Part shown: positions 26,901-34,755 of the stretch, piece by piece | How positions within the stretch are numbered: position 1 is the first letter of the stretch | How the letters are laid out: each line of letters begins with the position of its first letter | Assembly (NCBI GenBank): GCA_016176335.1 | Contig: JACOXI010000006.1 | Coordinates: 1 to 64,000 of the forward strand | Reading direction: 5' to 3' | Length of the DNA stretch: 64,000 bases | Source: Candidatus Daviesbacteria bacterium | GTDB lineage: Bacteria; Patescibacteria; Microgenomatia; Daviesbacterales; UBA10151 | Translations under genes and position numbers: made by a program | The notes under the pieces: model-generated | The model's database searches: none | The model's input: only the letters and a program-made list of their open reading frames with translations | Told to the model about the DNA's origin: nothing

Positions 26901-26960
26901 TTGACAATTGATATTAAAATGGTGGAAAATGGTTATAGATGGTGAAAAAGGGTGAAAACC
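26901..26960 (+). promoter_or_regulatory. mraZ promoter with 10-bp-spaced MraZ boxes
   Basis: A perfect TTGACA (26901-26906) is followed by four consecutive 10-bp blocks: GGTGGAAAAT, GGTTATAGAT, GGTGAAAAAG, GGTGAAAACC (26921-26960). MraZ is known to bind G-rich direct repeats with 10-bp spacing ahead of its own operon. A GAAAAT -10-like hexamer (26925-26930, 18-bp spacer) lies inside the array, consistent with autorepression. The second block is degenerate. Confidence 0.8.
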
Positions 26961-26984
26961 CTTAGATTTTCTGCCCAGAAAGAC

Positions 26985-27014
26985 CGCCTTCGTCAAGATG
27001 ACTTGGCTTCGGCG
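26985..27014 (+). repeat. Leader hairpin of mraZ with TTC/TTC internal loop
   Basis: CGCC, TTC, GTCAAG, ATGA, CTTGGC, TTC, GGCG in order: a two-part stem with a symmetric TTC/TTC internal loop, the same plan as the element at 20497-20522. It would sit in the 5' leader shortly before the AGAGGA ribosome-binding site. Confidence 0.6.
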
Positions 27015-27034
27015 AGATCAAAGAGGATGTCCTC

Positions 27035-27445
27035 ATGTTTTTGGGCGAATATCCAACACAATTTTCAGGACGCGGCAGAGTAATACTACCTAAAAAATTA
27101 AGAGAAGGAATCTCGGGTGACGAGATTATATTAAGTAAAGGATTTGAAGGTTGTATATGGGGATTTAATAAGAAGGTATGGGAGAAAGAAGCGGAAAAGC
27201 AACTTGAGGTGTCAAGTTTGGATGAAAAGGCAAGGCTTATGAGAAGATATATATTCTCATCAAGCATTACAGTGGAATTGGATGGACAAGGTAGATTTGT
27301 GATTCCACAAAGCCTTCTTAATTATGCACAGGTTAAAGGGGGAGTGGTAATAATAGGAGCCGGTGATCATTTTGAGGTTTGGCAAAAGAGTTTATGGGGA
27401 AAGCACTTAAGGGCAATAGAGAAGGAATATGGAAGATTACCATGA
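27035..27445 (+). CDS. mraZ: Transcriptional regulator/cell division protein MraZ
   Basis: A 136-residue double SpoVT-AbrB-fold DNA-binding protein that usually forms a ring and represses the dcw operon from G-rich boxes. The first half has FLGEYPTQFSGRGRVILPKKLREGI (2-26), the second VELDGQGRFVIPQSLLNYAQV (about 85-105), each with the G-R-(F/V)-x-(I/L)-P strand-turn of the fold. It is slightly shorter than the usual 143-150 residues. An AGAGGA ribosome site (27022-27027) lies 7 nt before the ATG, so this gene uses Shine-Dalgarno initiation. The 10-bp repeats upstream at 26921-26960 are its expected targets. It overlaps rsmH by 17 bp. Confidence 0.95.
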   Translation: MFLGEYPTQFSGRGRVILPKKLREGISGDEIILSKGFEGCIWGFNKKVWEKEAEKQLEVSSLDEKARLMRRYIFSSSITVELDGQGRFVIPQSLLNYAQVKGGVVIIGAGDHFEVWQKSLWGKHLRAIEKEYGRLP

Positions 27446-28382
27446 GGGGAACCCTCTGATAGGTAAGACCTATCATAACAGCGTTTTTTTGAAAGAGGTA
27501 ATGGGTGCACTCGACCCCGCCTATGGCGGGGTCAATATCCGAGATGCCTGGTATATAGATTGTACCTTAGGCGACGGAGGGCATTCGATAGAAATCATCA
27601 AGCGGGGTGGGAGAGTTATTGGAATAGACGTAGACCCGCAGGCCCTTGGGAGAGTGCAAGAAAGGTTTAAAGAATTGGGGTATTTGGGGATTTTAGGGGA
27701 AAGAATCAAGTTAGTTCAGGGAAATTTTAGGGATGTTAAAAAATTAATACAGCAGACGGACGCCGGAAAAGAATTTGCAGGTGCCATATTTGATCTGGGG
27801 GTTTCCTCTGTGCAGCTTGAAACCCCTGGAAGGGGTTTTTCTTTCTCCAAAGAGGGACCCTTGGATATGAGAATGGATCCGACTTTACAAGTTCGTGCTT
27901 TAGACCTTATTAATGCTGGCGGAAGAAAGGAACTGAATGAGTTATTTAGTCGTTTGGGTGAAGAAAAATATTCTAGGCGTCTGGCTGACGCTTTGGTACT
28001 CGCCCGTGAAATAAGAGGAAAGGATATAAGAACAACCAGGGATCTGGCTGATTTTGTGGAAAAGGTGGTGGGAGGAAGAAAGGGCAGGATCCATCCTGCA
28101 ACTCAAGTGTTTCAGGCCCTAAGAATAGCCGTGAATGATGAGTTGGGAGCTTTACAGGAAGGGTTGGATCAAATAATAGATCTAATGGAGAAGAAGGGCA
28201 GAATCGTGGTTATTAGTTTTCATTCATTGGAGGATAGGATTGTTAAATTTACTTTTAGAAAATGGGAGGAGGGGGGGAAGGGTTTGATTATAACGGAAAG
28301 ACCGATTGTACCATCAGATGATGAGGTGAGAAATAATCCTAGGTCGAGGTCGGCAAAGATGAGAGTTTTTCAAAGATTATGA
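27429..28382 (+). CDS. rsmH: 16S rRNA m4C1402 N4-methyltransferase RsmH
   Basis: RsmH (317 residues) methylates N4 of C1402 in 16S rRNA from S-adenosylmethionine. NSVFLKEVMGAL (17-28), YIDCTLGDGGHSIEII (motif I, about 41-56), GVSSVQLETPGRGFSF, GPLDMRMD, RRIHPAT-type RIHPATQVFQALRIAVNDELGAL and ISFHSLEDRIVKFTFR are all canonical. Residues 29-35 (DPAYGGV) are extra compared with other RsmH proteins, which read from the G-L turn straight into NIR; they are encoded exactly by a 21-nt perfect palindrome. The second gene of the mraZ operon, followed by ftsL with an ATGA overlap. Confidence 0.96.
   Translation: MEDYHEGNPLIGKTYHNSVFLKEVMGALDPAYGGVNIRDAWYIDCTLGDGGHSIEIIKRGGRVIGIDVDPQALGRVQERFKELGYLGILGERIKLVQGNFRDVKKLIQQTDAGKEFAGAIFDLGVSSVQLETPGRGFSFSKEGPLDMRMDPTLQVRALDLINAGGRKELNELFSRLGEEKYSRRLADALVLAREIRGKDIRTTRDLADFVEKVVGGRKGRIHPATQVFQALRIAVNDELGALQEGLDQIIDLMEKKGRIVVISFHSLEDRIVKFTFRKWEEGGKGLIITERPIVPSDDEVRNNPRSRSAKMRVFQRL
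27513..27533. repeat. In-frame palindromic insert in rsmH
   Basis: Perfect 9-bp arms GACCCCGCC and GGCGGGGTC around TAT, exactly seven codons (D29-V35). A near-identical palindrome lies at the rodA stop (45287-45303). Confidence 0.85.
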
Positions 28383-28675
28383 CAATCATTAAAAAATTTG
28401 AACCGGAACTGCCACAAAAGAGAATTTCTAAAAAATTGGTTGTATCCATATTAGCATGCCTTTTTGTATTAACTTTGGTGCAAATTTGGGTTTCTAATAC
28501 CCTTGTTTCCTACGGTGAGAAGTTTGAAAGACTTTCTTCTCTTGAGCAAACCTTAAAAACAGCAAATCAGATTCTTGAAAATGAAATAGCAAAAAAAGCT
28601 TCATTGACAAACTTGGCCACAGAATCAGCTGAACTTGGTTTTTATAAACAGGAGAGTATACAATATATTCGTTGA
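28379..28675 (+). CDS. ftsL: Cell division protein FtsL-like
   Basis: A 98-residue bitopic protein. A basic cytoplasmic segment (1-23), a membrane helix (about 24-43) and an external coiled coil (about 47-80, KFERLSSLEQTLKTANQILENEIAKKASL) give the FtsL/DivIC plan. It bridges FtsQ and the FtsW-FtsI synthase in the divisome, from family knowledge. Sequence conservation is always low in this family, so the call relies on topology, size and the invariant position between rsmH and ftsI. It is ATGA-coupled to rsmH, and its stop overlaps the ftsI start as TGATG. Confidence 0.82.
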   Translation: MTIIKKFEPELPQKRISKKLVVSILACLFVLTLVQIWVSNTLVSYGEKFERLSSLEQTLKTANQILENEIAKKASLTNLATESAELGFYKQESIQYIR

Positions 28676-30375
28676 TGCGAATTTATTGGATAAAAATTTT
28701 CTTTCTTCTTTTCTTTTTAGCGATCTTTCTACGACTTTTCTATTGGCAAATAATAAGGGGTGAATTTCTACAAGCACAAGCCGAAGGTCAACACTTTACC
28801 GATGTTACACTAAAAGCTATCCGGGGAAAAGTATTCTTTTCCGACGGAAGTTTGCTTGCCTCGTCAAACCCTTCTTACCTGTTATTTGGTCTGCCGAAAG
28901 TTATCAAGGAAGACAAAAGGGTAGATACCGCATACGCTCTTGCCAAAATTATTGCCGGGTCGGATGCAAAAGATGTTTCGGAGGTTGCAAAAGATACCAT
29001 CAATAAACTTTCCCAGGATCTTTATTGGATTAGACTTTACAGTAATATAACAGTTGAGCAAAAAAAAGCAATTGAGCGGTTAAACATATCAGGGATGGGC
29101 TTTGAGCAGGGAAGTGTCAGGTTTTACCCGGAGGGGTCTTCATCTGCTCATCTTCTTGGTTTTGTTGGGAAGGATGCCAAGGGTGATGATAAGGGATATT
29201 TTGGGTTGGAAGGATATTATGATGGTGAATTGCGCAGTCTTAAAGGATTGGTCAGGCAAGAAAGAGATGCGGTTGGTTTACCTATCCTGATTGGTAATTT
29301 CCAAACAACAAATGCGAGAAACGGTAAGGATTTAATCTTAAATATTGATAGATCTGTTCAATTTATTGTGGAGCAAGCTCTCAAAAATGGTCTTGAAAAA
29401 TATGGAGCAAAATCCGCATCAGCAGTTGTCATGGAACCAAAAACAGGTAATATTTTGGCCCTTGCTTCTTTTCCAAACTATGATCCGCTAAATTATTTTA
29501 ATTACCCAAAAGAATACTACAAGAATCCGATAGTTGCAGATCTTTATGAACCCGGTTCAACTTTTAAAGTTTTGGTCATGGCAGCGGCCTTAAATGAAGA
29601 AGCGGTTAAGCCGGATACAGAGTGTGATATTTGCCAAGGGCCAACCTCAATTGGGGGATTTATCTTGAGAACCTGGAATAATAAGTATTTCCCTAATACC
29701 AACATGCGTGATGTGATAGTACACTCTGATAATATAGGAATGGTTTTTGCGGGTAAAAAATTGGGGTTAGATAAGTTTTACTCATATCTTGAAGATTTTG
29801 GTTTGGGTACTCCGTCAAATATAGACTTACAAGATGATTTCTCATCAGATATTAGAGCAAGAGCAGAGTGGAGAGAAATAGACTTGGCAACAGCATCTTT
29901 TGGTCAGGGAATTGCTGTAACAGGTATACAAATGGTTAAAGCTGTAGCAGCAATTGCCAATGGGGGAAAATTAATGGAGCCCCATGTTGTCAATAAAATT
30001 TCCGATGAGAATGGAGTTTTTGAAATCAAGCCTAAAGTGATAAAAGAAGTTATTAAAGAATCTACTGCCCAGCAGGTTAAAGAAATGATGGTGGCGGCAG
30101 TTTCAGAAGGGGAGGCAAAATTTGCCAAGCCAAAAGGATTTAAAATAGCCGGTAAAACAGGTACTGCCCAAATTCCGGTAGCAGGACATTATGATCCCAA
30201 TAAAACTATAGCCTCTTTTGTAGGATTTGCACCAGCCGATCATCCAAAATTTGTCATGTTGGTACGTTTCGATCAACCCTCATCATCCATATATGGTTCG
30301 GAAACCGCTGCTCCAACCTTTTTTGAAATTGCCAAAGAACTTTTTACATATTATAAAATTGCACCGGACGAGTAA
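28675..30375 (+). CDS. ftsI: Peptidoglycan transpeptidase FtsI (class B PBP)
   Basis: A 566-residue class B penicillin-binding protein that crosslinks septal peptidoglycan. An N-terminal membrane helix (about 5-22) is followed by the pedestal domain with AIRGKVFFSDGSLLASS (the R-G-x-I/V-x-D-R-x-G-like motif) and a transpeptidase domain with SxxK at S295-K298 (GSTFKVL), SxN at S351-N353 (SDN) and KTGT at 494-497 (AGKTGTAQIP). All catalytic residues are present. ATG 28675 overlaps the ftsL stop as TGATG and is preferred to TTG 28672. Last gene of the mraZ transcription unit before the hairpin-rich spacer at 30376. Confidence 0.96.
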   Translation: MRIYWIKIFFLLFFLAIFLRLFYWQIIRGEFLQAQAEGQHFTDVTLKAIRGKVFFSDGSLLASSNPSYLLFGLPKVIKEDKRVDTAYALAKIIAGSDAKDVSEVAKDTINKLSQDLYWIRLYSNITVEQKKAIERLNISGMGFEQGSVRFYPEGSSSAHLLGFVGKDAKGDDKGYFGLEGYYDGELRSLKGLVRQERDAVGLPILIGNFQTTNARNGKDLILNIDRSVQFIVEQALKNGLEKYGAKSASAVVMEPKTGNILALASFPNYDPLNYFNYPKEYYKNPIVADLYEPGSTFKVLVMAAALNEEAVKPDTECDICQGPTSIGGFILRTWNNKYFPNTNMRDVIVHSDNIGMVFAGKKLGLDKFYSYLEDFGLGTPSNIDLQDDFSSDIRARAEWREIDLATASFGQGIAVTGIQMVKAVAAIANGGKLMEPHVVNKISDENGVFEIKPKVIKEVIKESTAQQVKEMMVAAVSEGEAKFAKPKGFKIAGKTGTAQIPVAGHYDPNKTIASFVGFAPADHPKFVMLVRFDQPSSSIYGSETAAPTFFEIAKELFTYYKIAPDE

Positions 30376-30389
30376 GTGCGGCAATAATG

Positions 30390-30512
30390 TATAATCGCTT
30401 GCGATTACATCGCGTCGCTTCTTATCTGCAAGAGAGGCATGTAGCGACTCATAACGCGATGCGTTATAATCGTTTACGATTACATCGTTCACTTCTTGTA
30501 ACGTGGACGTTA
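30390..30512. repeat. Duplicated hairpin-rich spacer between ftsI and murE
   Basis: Two imperfect copies of a unit of about 33 nt (30390-30423 and 30465-30497). Each starts with TATAAT and has a 7-bp inverted repeat around TT: TAATCGC/GCGATTA (30392-30407) and TAATCGT/ACGATTA (30467-30482), a compensated C:G to T:A change. Further perfect inverted repeats are ATAACGC-GAT-GCGTTAT (30451-30467), TAACGT-GG-ACGTTA (30499-30512) and GTCGCT/AGCGAC (30414-30448). Confidence 0.85.
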
Positions 30513-30516
30513 TAAT
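30488..30516 (+). promoter_or_regulatory. murE promoter
   Basis: TTCACT (30488-30493), 17-bp spacer, TATAAT (30511-30516), and 7 nt to the ATG at 30524. The hairpin TAACGT-GG-ACGTTA overlaps the end of the spacer and the first base pair of the -10. Confidence 0.65.
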
Positions 30517-30523
30517 TAGCCTC

Positions 30524-31726
30524 ATGAATCTGATAAGGAAGATAGCCAAAAAATTTCTTCCGCAAAAAATTATTAATATTTTTTATCATTTACCAAAAGC
30601 TTTTTTGGCAAATGTAGTATATGGTTTCCCTACAAGGCGACTAAAAGTAGGAGGGGGACTTACAGTGATTGGAGTTACCGGAACAGACGGGAAAACCACC
30701 ACCGTAAACATGATTTATCAAATACTTAAAGTGGCGGGGAAAAAAGTTTCTATGATCTCTACTATTAATGCTCCAGGTTTTCATGTTACTTCTCCTGATC
30801 CGTTTGCGGTGCAAAGACTTGCCAAGAAAGCCAAAGTTTCAGGTGATAAATATTTAATTTTGGAAGTAACTTCACATGCTTTGGATCAATATAGATTTTG
30901 GGGTATTAAATTTGATGTTGGTGTTGTGACAAATATCACACATGAACATTTGGATTACCACAAAACTTTTGAAAATTACCTTAATGTAAAAACGTTCCTA
31001 CTTAAGAATGTCAAATTTGCCATAGTGAATGATAATTTAAGGGAAGTTTTAGGAAAAAAAAGCGGTAAACTAATTACTTTTGGATTAGATAAAGGAGATT
31101 TTAGTCAGAGGCAGATCAGGCTAAATTTAAAAATTTTTGGTGATTACAATTTGGAGAATGCTTTGGCAGCACTGGCCTGCGGGTTCGTTTTGGATATTGA
31201 TAGAAAAATTGCCCAAAGAGCATTGGAAAGATTTGGTGGAATAACTGGCAGAATGGAAGAGATTAAAAATAATAAGGGTATAAAAATCTTTATTGATTTT
31301 GCACATACACCAAATGCGCTGTTACAAGCTCTTCAAGCCTTAAGACCCAAAACTTCAGGTAGATTGATTGCAGTATTTGGATCAGCAGGGAAAAGAGATG
31401 TTGAAAAAAGAAGTTTAATGGGTGAGATTGCTGCCAGGCAAGCAGATATAGTTGTGGTAACAGCAGAAGATCCCAGAGGAGAGATAGAACAAATTAATGT
31501 AGAGATTACAAAAGGCGCGAAAAAGATGGGGTTAAAGGAAGGGATAAATTTATTTATAACACATGACAGACAAAAAGCTATCAGCCTCGTTGTAAATGAT
31601 TTGGCCAGAAAAGGAGATGTAGTGGGGATTTTTGGAAAAGGGCACGAAACATCGATGAATTTGGATGGGAGAAAAGAAATTCCCTGGTCTGATTTTGAAG
31701 CAGTAAAAAAAGCTCTAAATGGATAA
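30524..31726 (+). CDS. murE: UDP-MurNAc-tripeptide ligase MurE-like
   Basis: A 400-residue Mur ligase that adds the third stem-peptide amino acid with ATP. The P-loop GTDGKTTT (53-60), LEVTSHALDQYRFWGIKFDVGVVTNITHEHLDYHKT, and GRMEEI, IDFAHTPNAL and GKGHE-type FGKGHETSM mark a MurE rather than MurC/D/F. It lacks the N-terminal Rossmann-like UDP-binding domain of full-length MurE, having only about 45 residues before the P-loop. The selectivity motif reads AEDPRGE (about 314-320) instead of DNPR, so the amino acid (diaminopimelate, lysine or other) cannot be assigned. ATG 30524 fits the promoter, with an upstream GTG unlikely. It overlaps murB by 8 bp. Confidence 0.9.
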   Translation: MNLIRKIAKKFLPQKIINIFYHLPKAFLANVVYGFPTRRLKVGGGLTVIGVTGTDGKTTTVNMIYQILKVAGKKVSMISTINAPGFHVTSPDPFAVQRLAKKAKVSGDKYLILEVTSHALDQYRFWGIKFDVGVVTNITHEHLDYHKTFENYLNVKTFLLKNVKFAIVNDNLREVLGKKSGKLITFGLDKGDFSQRQIRLNLKIFGDYNLENALAALACGFVLDIDRKIAQRALERFGGITGRMEEIKNNKGIKIFIDFAHTPNALLQALQALRPKTSGRLIAVFGSAGKRDVEKRSLMGEIAARQADIVVVTAEDPRGEIEQINVEITKGAKKMGLKEGINLFITHDRQKAISLVVNDLARKGDVVGIFGKGHETSMNLDGRKEIPWSDFEAVKKALNG

Positions 31727-32303
31727 CAAATTCAAATTAATAATTGATTCTTTTGGTCATGACAAATTTAAATTCGATGAACCTATTAGTAATTATAGTG
31801 CCTTGAATGTTGGTGGGCCGGCTAAATTATTTTTTATCGCCTTTACCACCGGGGAATTGGTGAAAATTATTAAAATGTGTAGAGATTTACGCCTTCCCTA
31901 TTTTTTGTTTGGAACCGGAACTAAAATGATGATTTCGGATCAGGGATTTTTGGGATTGGTAATAAAAAACAGAACTAAAAATATCCAAACAATTTCGGTT
32001 AAGGGCAAAGTATCAAGATTCGGGGTGGGTGTGGAAGAGGCTTTGATTGAAGTGGATTCCGGTGTTAGTTTGGGTAAATTCGCCGAAGAGTTGGAAAGAC
32101 AAAATCTTTCAGCGGAGAGTTTCAAGGGTATTCCGGGGAGCATCGGCGGAAATCTTTTGGTGAGCACTGTTTTGCAAAAATTAGTAAAAAGTATTAAAGT
32201 ATTAGGTCAAGGTTCAGAAATAGGGGAAATAAATTCTGAAAGTTTAAGCTTTAAAAAGCATATAATTCTATCAGCAGTTTTTAAGATAAAAGCAAAAGAA
32301 TGA
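31719..32303 (+). CDS. murB: Truncated UDP-N-acetylenolpyruvoylglucosamine reductase MurB
   Basis: A 194-residue protein with the FAD-binding part of MurB: SNYSALNVGGPAKLFFIAFTTGEL (24-47), PYFLFGTGTKMMISDQGFLGLVIKN, and SLGKFAEELERQNLSAESFKGIPGSIGGNLL (about 117-147). Normal MurB is about 300 residues. Here the catalytic Y-R-x-S region is not recognisable (SLSFKKHIILSAVF), and the whole C-terminal substrate-binding domain with the catalytic Ser and Glu is missing. The following 60 bp contain no continuation in any frame, so this is a deletion, not a frameshift. Whether it can still reduce the enolpyruvyl substrate is doubtful. It sits between murE and murA. Confidence 0.8.
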   Translation: MDNKFKLIIDSFGHDKFKFDEPISNYSALNVGGPAKLFFIAFTTGELVKIIKMCRDLRLPYFLFGTGTKMMISDQGFLGLVIKNRTKNIQTISVKGKVSRFGVGVEEALIEVDSGVSLGKFAEELERQNLSAESFKGIPGSIGGNLLVSTVLQKLVKSIKVLGQGSEIGEINSESLSFKKHIILSAVFKIKAKE

Positions 32304-32365
32304 TTATACGGAGTAAGTATGAAGTATCAAATTGCGGGAGGTAAAAAGCTGGAAATGGAGTGAAT

Positions 32366-33619
32366 ATGCGATACATAATTAACGGAGGACATCGGTTGGA
32401 TGGAGAAACCCGAGTTTCAGGAAATAAAAACTCTATTTTTCCTTGTGTTTCCGCAGCTCTTTTGACCAAGGATGAGGTTGTTTTGGAAAATATTTCCAAT
32501 ATCCGCGATGTGGAGATTTTAGTGGAGATTCTTAAAAAATTGGGAGTTTTGGTAGAAAGAGAGGGGTCTAAACTTATTATTAGGGCGAAAGATATTAAAA
32601 CTGTTAATTTACCCCAAACTCTCATGACAAAACTTCGGGGTTCAATAGTTTTGGTGGGTGCTATTTTAGCAAGGAAAGGAAAAGTTAATTTTTATCATCC
32701 GGGAGGAGATATCATTGGCCAAAGAAGTATCGGGGTTCATCTGGCAGGCTTAAAAAAGTTGGGCGCCACCTTAAAAAAAAATGATCTTAAATACTCTCTT
32801 CAACTTATGGAGGGAGCAACTTCCGCTACTGTTTTTCTAACAGAGTCTTCCGTCACAGCCACCGAGAATTTGATTTTGTCATGCGTTTTGGGGAGTAAAA
32901 AGGTTATTTTGAAAAACTGTCCGGTTGAACCGCATATTTTAGACTTATGTTCGATGTTACTTAAGATGGGTGCAAAAATTGAGGGAGTTGGTACGCATAC
33001 CCTTCTGATTGAGGGTGTGGAGCAATTGTCTGGAACTCGTTTTAAGATAGGTATAGATTTTATTGAAGTTGGGACATATGCTATCGCAGCTGCGATTACG
33101 GGTGGTAAGGTTACTATCAGGGGTTTGGATAATACTGAATTGGATCCAATTTTCGAACCTCTTTCACGTTTTGGGATTGAGATTGATTCCAAAGGAGATA
33201 CCCTTACTGTTTTTTCAGACAAACTAAAGGCAGTTTCTAAAATTACCACTAATGTTTGGCCGGGTTTTCCGACAGATTTAATGAGTGCTGCAATTGTTTT
33301 GGCAACTCAAAGTAAAGGTATGACTCTGTGCCACGACTGGATGTATGAGTCTAGAATGTTTTTTGTGGATAAATTGATTTCTATGGGAGCAAAAATCAAT
33401 CTTGCCGACCCGCATAGAGTATTTGTTTTAGGTCCTACCAAACTTAGGGGAAGAATGCTGGAGACTCCCGATATAAGAGCCGGTATGGCTTTAGTTTTGG
33501 CCGCCCTGATTGCTAAAGGTAAGAGTACCATAAATCAAGCGGAACTGATTGAACGGGGATATGAGGATGTTGTCGGTAAATTAAGAAGTCTGGGCGCAGA
33601 CATCGAAAAAGAATCATAA
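32366..33619 (+). CDS. murA: UDP-N-acetylglucosamine 1-carboxyvinyltransferase MurA (Asp115 variant)
   Basis: A 417-residue MurA/AroA-fold enzyme transferring enolpyruvate from PEP to UDP-GlcNAc, the first committed wall step. KNSIFP (21-26) has the substrate-binding Lys-Asn. LRGSIVLVGAILARKGKVNFYHPGGDIIGQRSIGVH (90-125) is the catalytic loop, with Asp115 where most bacteria have Cys115. That substitution is known in naturally fosfomycin-tolerant MurA proteins. AETGRAGMA-type DIRAGMALVLAAL and ERGYEDVVGKLRSLGADIE end the protein. A GGAG (32357-32360) lies 5 nt before ATG 32366, which supports this start over GTG 32360. Confidence 0.95.
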   Translation: MRYIINGGHRLDGETRVSGNKNSIFPCVSAALLTKDEVVLENISNIRDVEILVEILKKLGVLVEREGSKLIIRAKDIKTVNLPQTLMTKLRGSIVLVGAILARKGKVNFYHPGGDIIGQRSIGVHLAGLKKLGATLKKNDLKYSLQLMEGATSATVFLTESSVTATENLILSCVLGSKKVILKNCPVEPHILDLCSMLLKMGAKIEGVGTHTLLIEGVEQLSGTRFKIGIDFIEVGTYAIAAAITGGKVTIRGLDNTELDPIFEPLSRFGIEIDSKGDTLTVFSDKLKAVSKITTNVWPGFPTDLMSAAIVLATQSKGMTLCHDWMYESRMFFVDKLISMGAKINLADPHRVFVLGPTKLRGRMLETPDIRAGMALVLAALIAKGKSTINQAELIERGYEDVVGKLRSLGADIEKES

Positions 33620-34750
33620 ATGATTGCAATACAAGATAGATTCCCTCATTTTAAAAGGCCGGTAACTTTCCTGAAATATTATCTTTCCAAACAGTATGTT
33701 AAACTTTATCCCCAGGATATGTTTGTTGCTGTTTGCGGGTCTTTAGGCAAAACAACAACTGTTAGACTTTCTCAAGCTGTTCTTTCTCAAAAATACAAAA
33801 CAATAACAACTGAAGCAAATAAAGATTCAGTAACCAACATCCCTCAAACATTGCTCAAGTTAAATCCATCTTTTCAAAAAGCAGTTTTGGAAATGGGAGC
33901 AGATTCAGCTGGAGAGGCAGATTTCTACCATTCATTAGTGAAACCTAAAGTTGTTATTTTGACCAGAATCATTTCCGAACAAGCGGAAATAAGCAAACTT
34001 TTATCTTTTCTTCCAAATGATGGCATAGTAATTCTTAATTGGGATGATATAAATAGTAAGAAACTGGCTCAACAAGTCCCCTCTCAAGTGGTTTATTATG
34101 GTACGGATCCTCAAAATTGTACTGTATGGGCAGCAAACGTCAGAATTGAAAATTTCAGAACCAATTTCGAGTTAAACCTGGGAGTAGAAAGAGTTAAAGT
34201 TGAGCTTCCAGCCCTTGGGTTGCACCAAATTTATCCGGCGCTGGCAGCAGCTGGTTTGGGGGTCATTCATGGAATTCCTCTCACCAAGATAAAAATTGCA
34301 TTAGAATCTGTTGAGCCGGAAGATCACAAGTTCCAATTACTTTTAGGACCAAATGGTTCTTATATTTTGGATGATACCTTCAGCGCAACTCCAATTGAAG
34401 TAGAATCTGCCATTGATACTCTAGTACAAATACCGGCCAGAAGAAGGATGTTGGTACTGGGAGAAATGATTGATCCCAACTATTCTGCTGATGAATACAG
34501 AAAAATTGCGGAAAAGATTTACAAAGAGAAGTTGGATTTTATTTTCTTAGGACAAGGTTCTATTAAGGTCATCGCGGAAGAATTAACAAGTCTTGGTTTT
34601 TGGGAAGAAAGAGTTGAATCAAATATGCTAAATTCCCAACTTGTTTCCAAACTGCTTAAAATTTTGGGTAAAGGAGACGTTTGTCTGATAAAATGTTCCC
34701 GTTCAGTTAGATTGGATGAAGTAGTAAAAAGGATTGCTAGAAAGAATTAA
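33620..34750 (+). CDS. murF: Mur ligase, MurF-like
   Basis: A 376-residue Mur ligase, probably adding the D-Ala-D-Ala dipeptide to UDP-MurNAc-tripeptide. The P-loop is GSLGKTTT (40-47), followed by VTNIPQTLLKLNPSFQKAVLEMGADSAGEADF, the divergent but recognisable MurF pattern, then ALGLHQIYPALAAAGLG and YILDDTFSATPIEVESAIDTL, which parallels the MurF D-D-(S/T)-Y-N-A-N-P segment. The N-terminal UDP-binding domain of standard MurF (about 80-100 residues) is absent. The usual T-N-x-x-x-A-H-L motif is replaced by TRIISEQAEI, so catalysis or substrate choice may differ. It starts directly at the murA stop. Confidence 0.78.
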   Translation: MIAIQDRFPHFKRPVTFLKYYLSKQYVKLYPQDMFVAVCGSLGKTTTVRLSQAVLSQKYKTITTEANKDSVTNIPQTLLKLNPSFQKAVLEMGADSAGEADFYHSLVKPKVVILTRIISEQAEISKLLSFLPNDGIVILNWDDINSKKLAQQVPSQVVYYGTDPQNCTVWAANVRIENFRTNFELNLGVERVKVELPALGLHQIYPALAAAGLGVIHGIPLTKIKIALESVEPEDHKFQLLLGPNGSYILDDTFSATPIEVESAIDTLVQIPARRRMLVLGEMIDPNYSADEYRKIAEKIYKEKLDFIFLGQGSIKVIAEELTSLGFWEERVESNMLNSQLVSKLLKILGKGDVCLIKCSRSVRLDEVVKRIARKN

Positions 34751-34755
34751 AATTT

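Noticed and set aside
32800..33249. 149-codon open frame opposite murA
   Set aside because: It is antisense to conserved MurA sequence, with a composition expected from the opposite strand.
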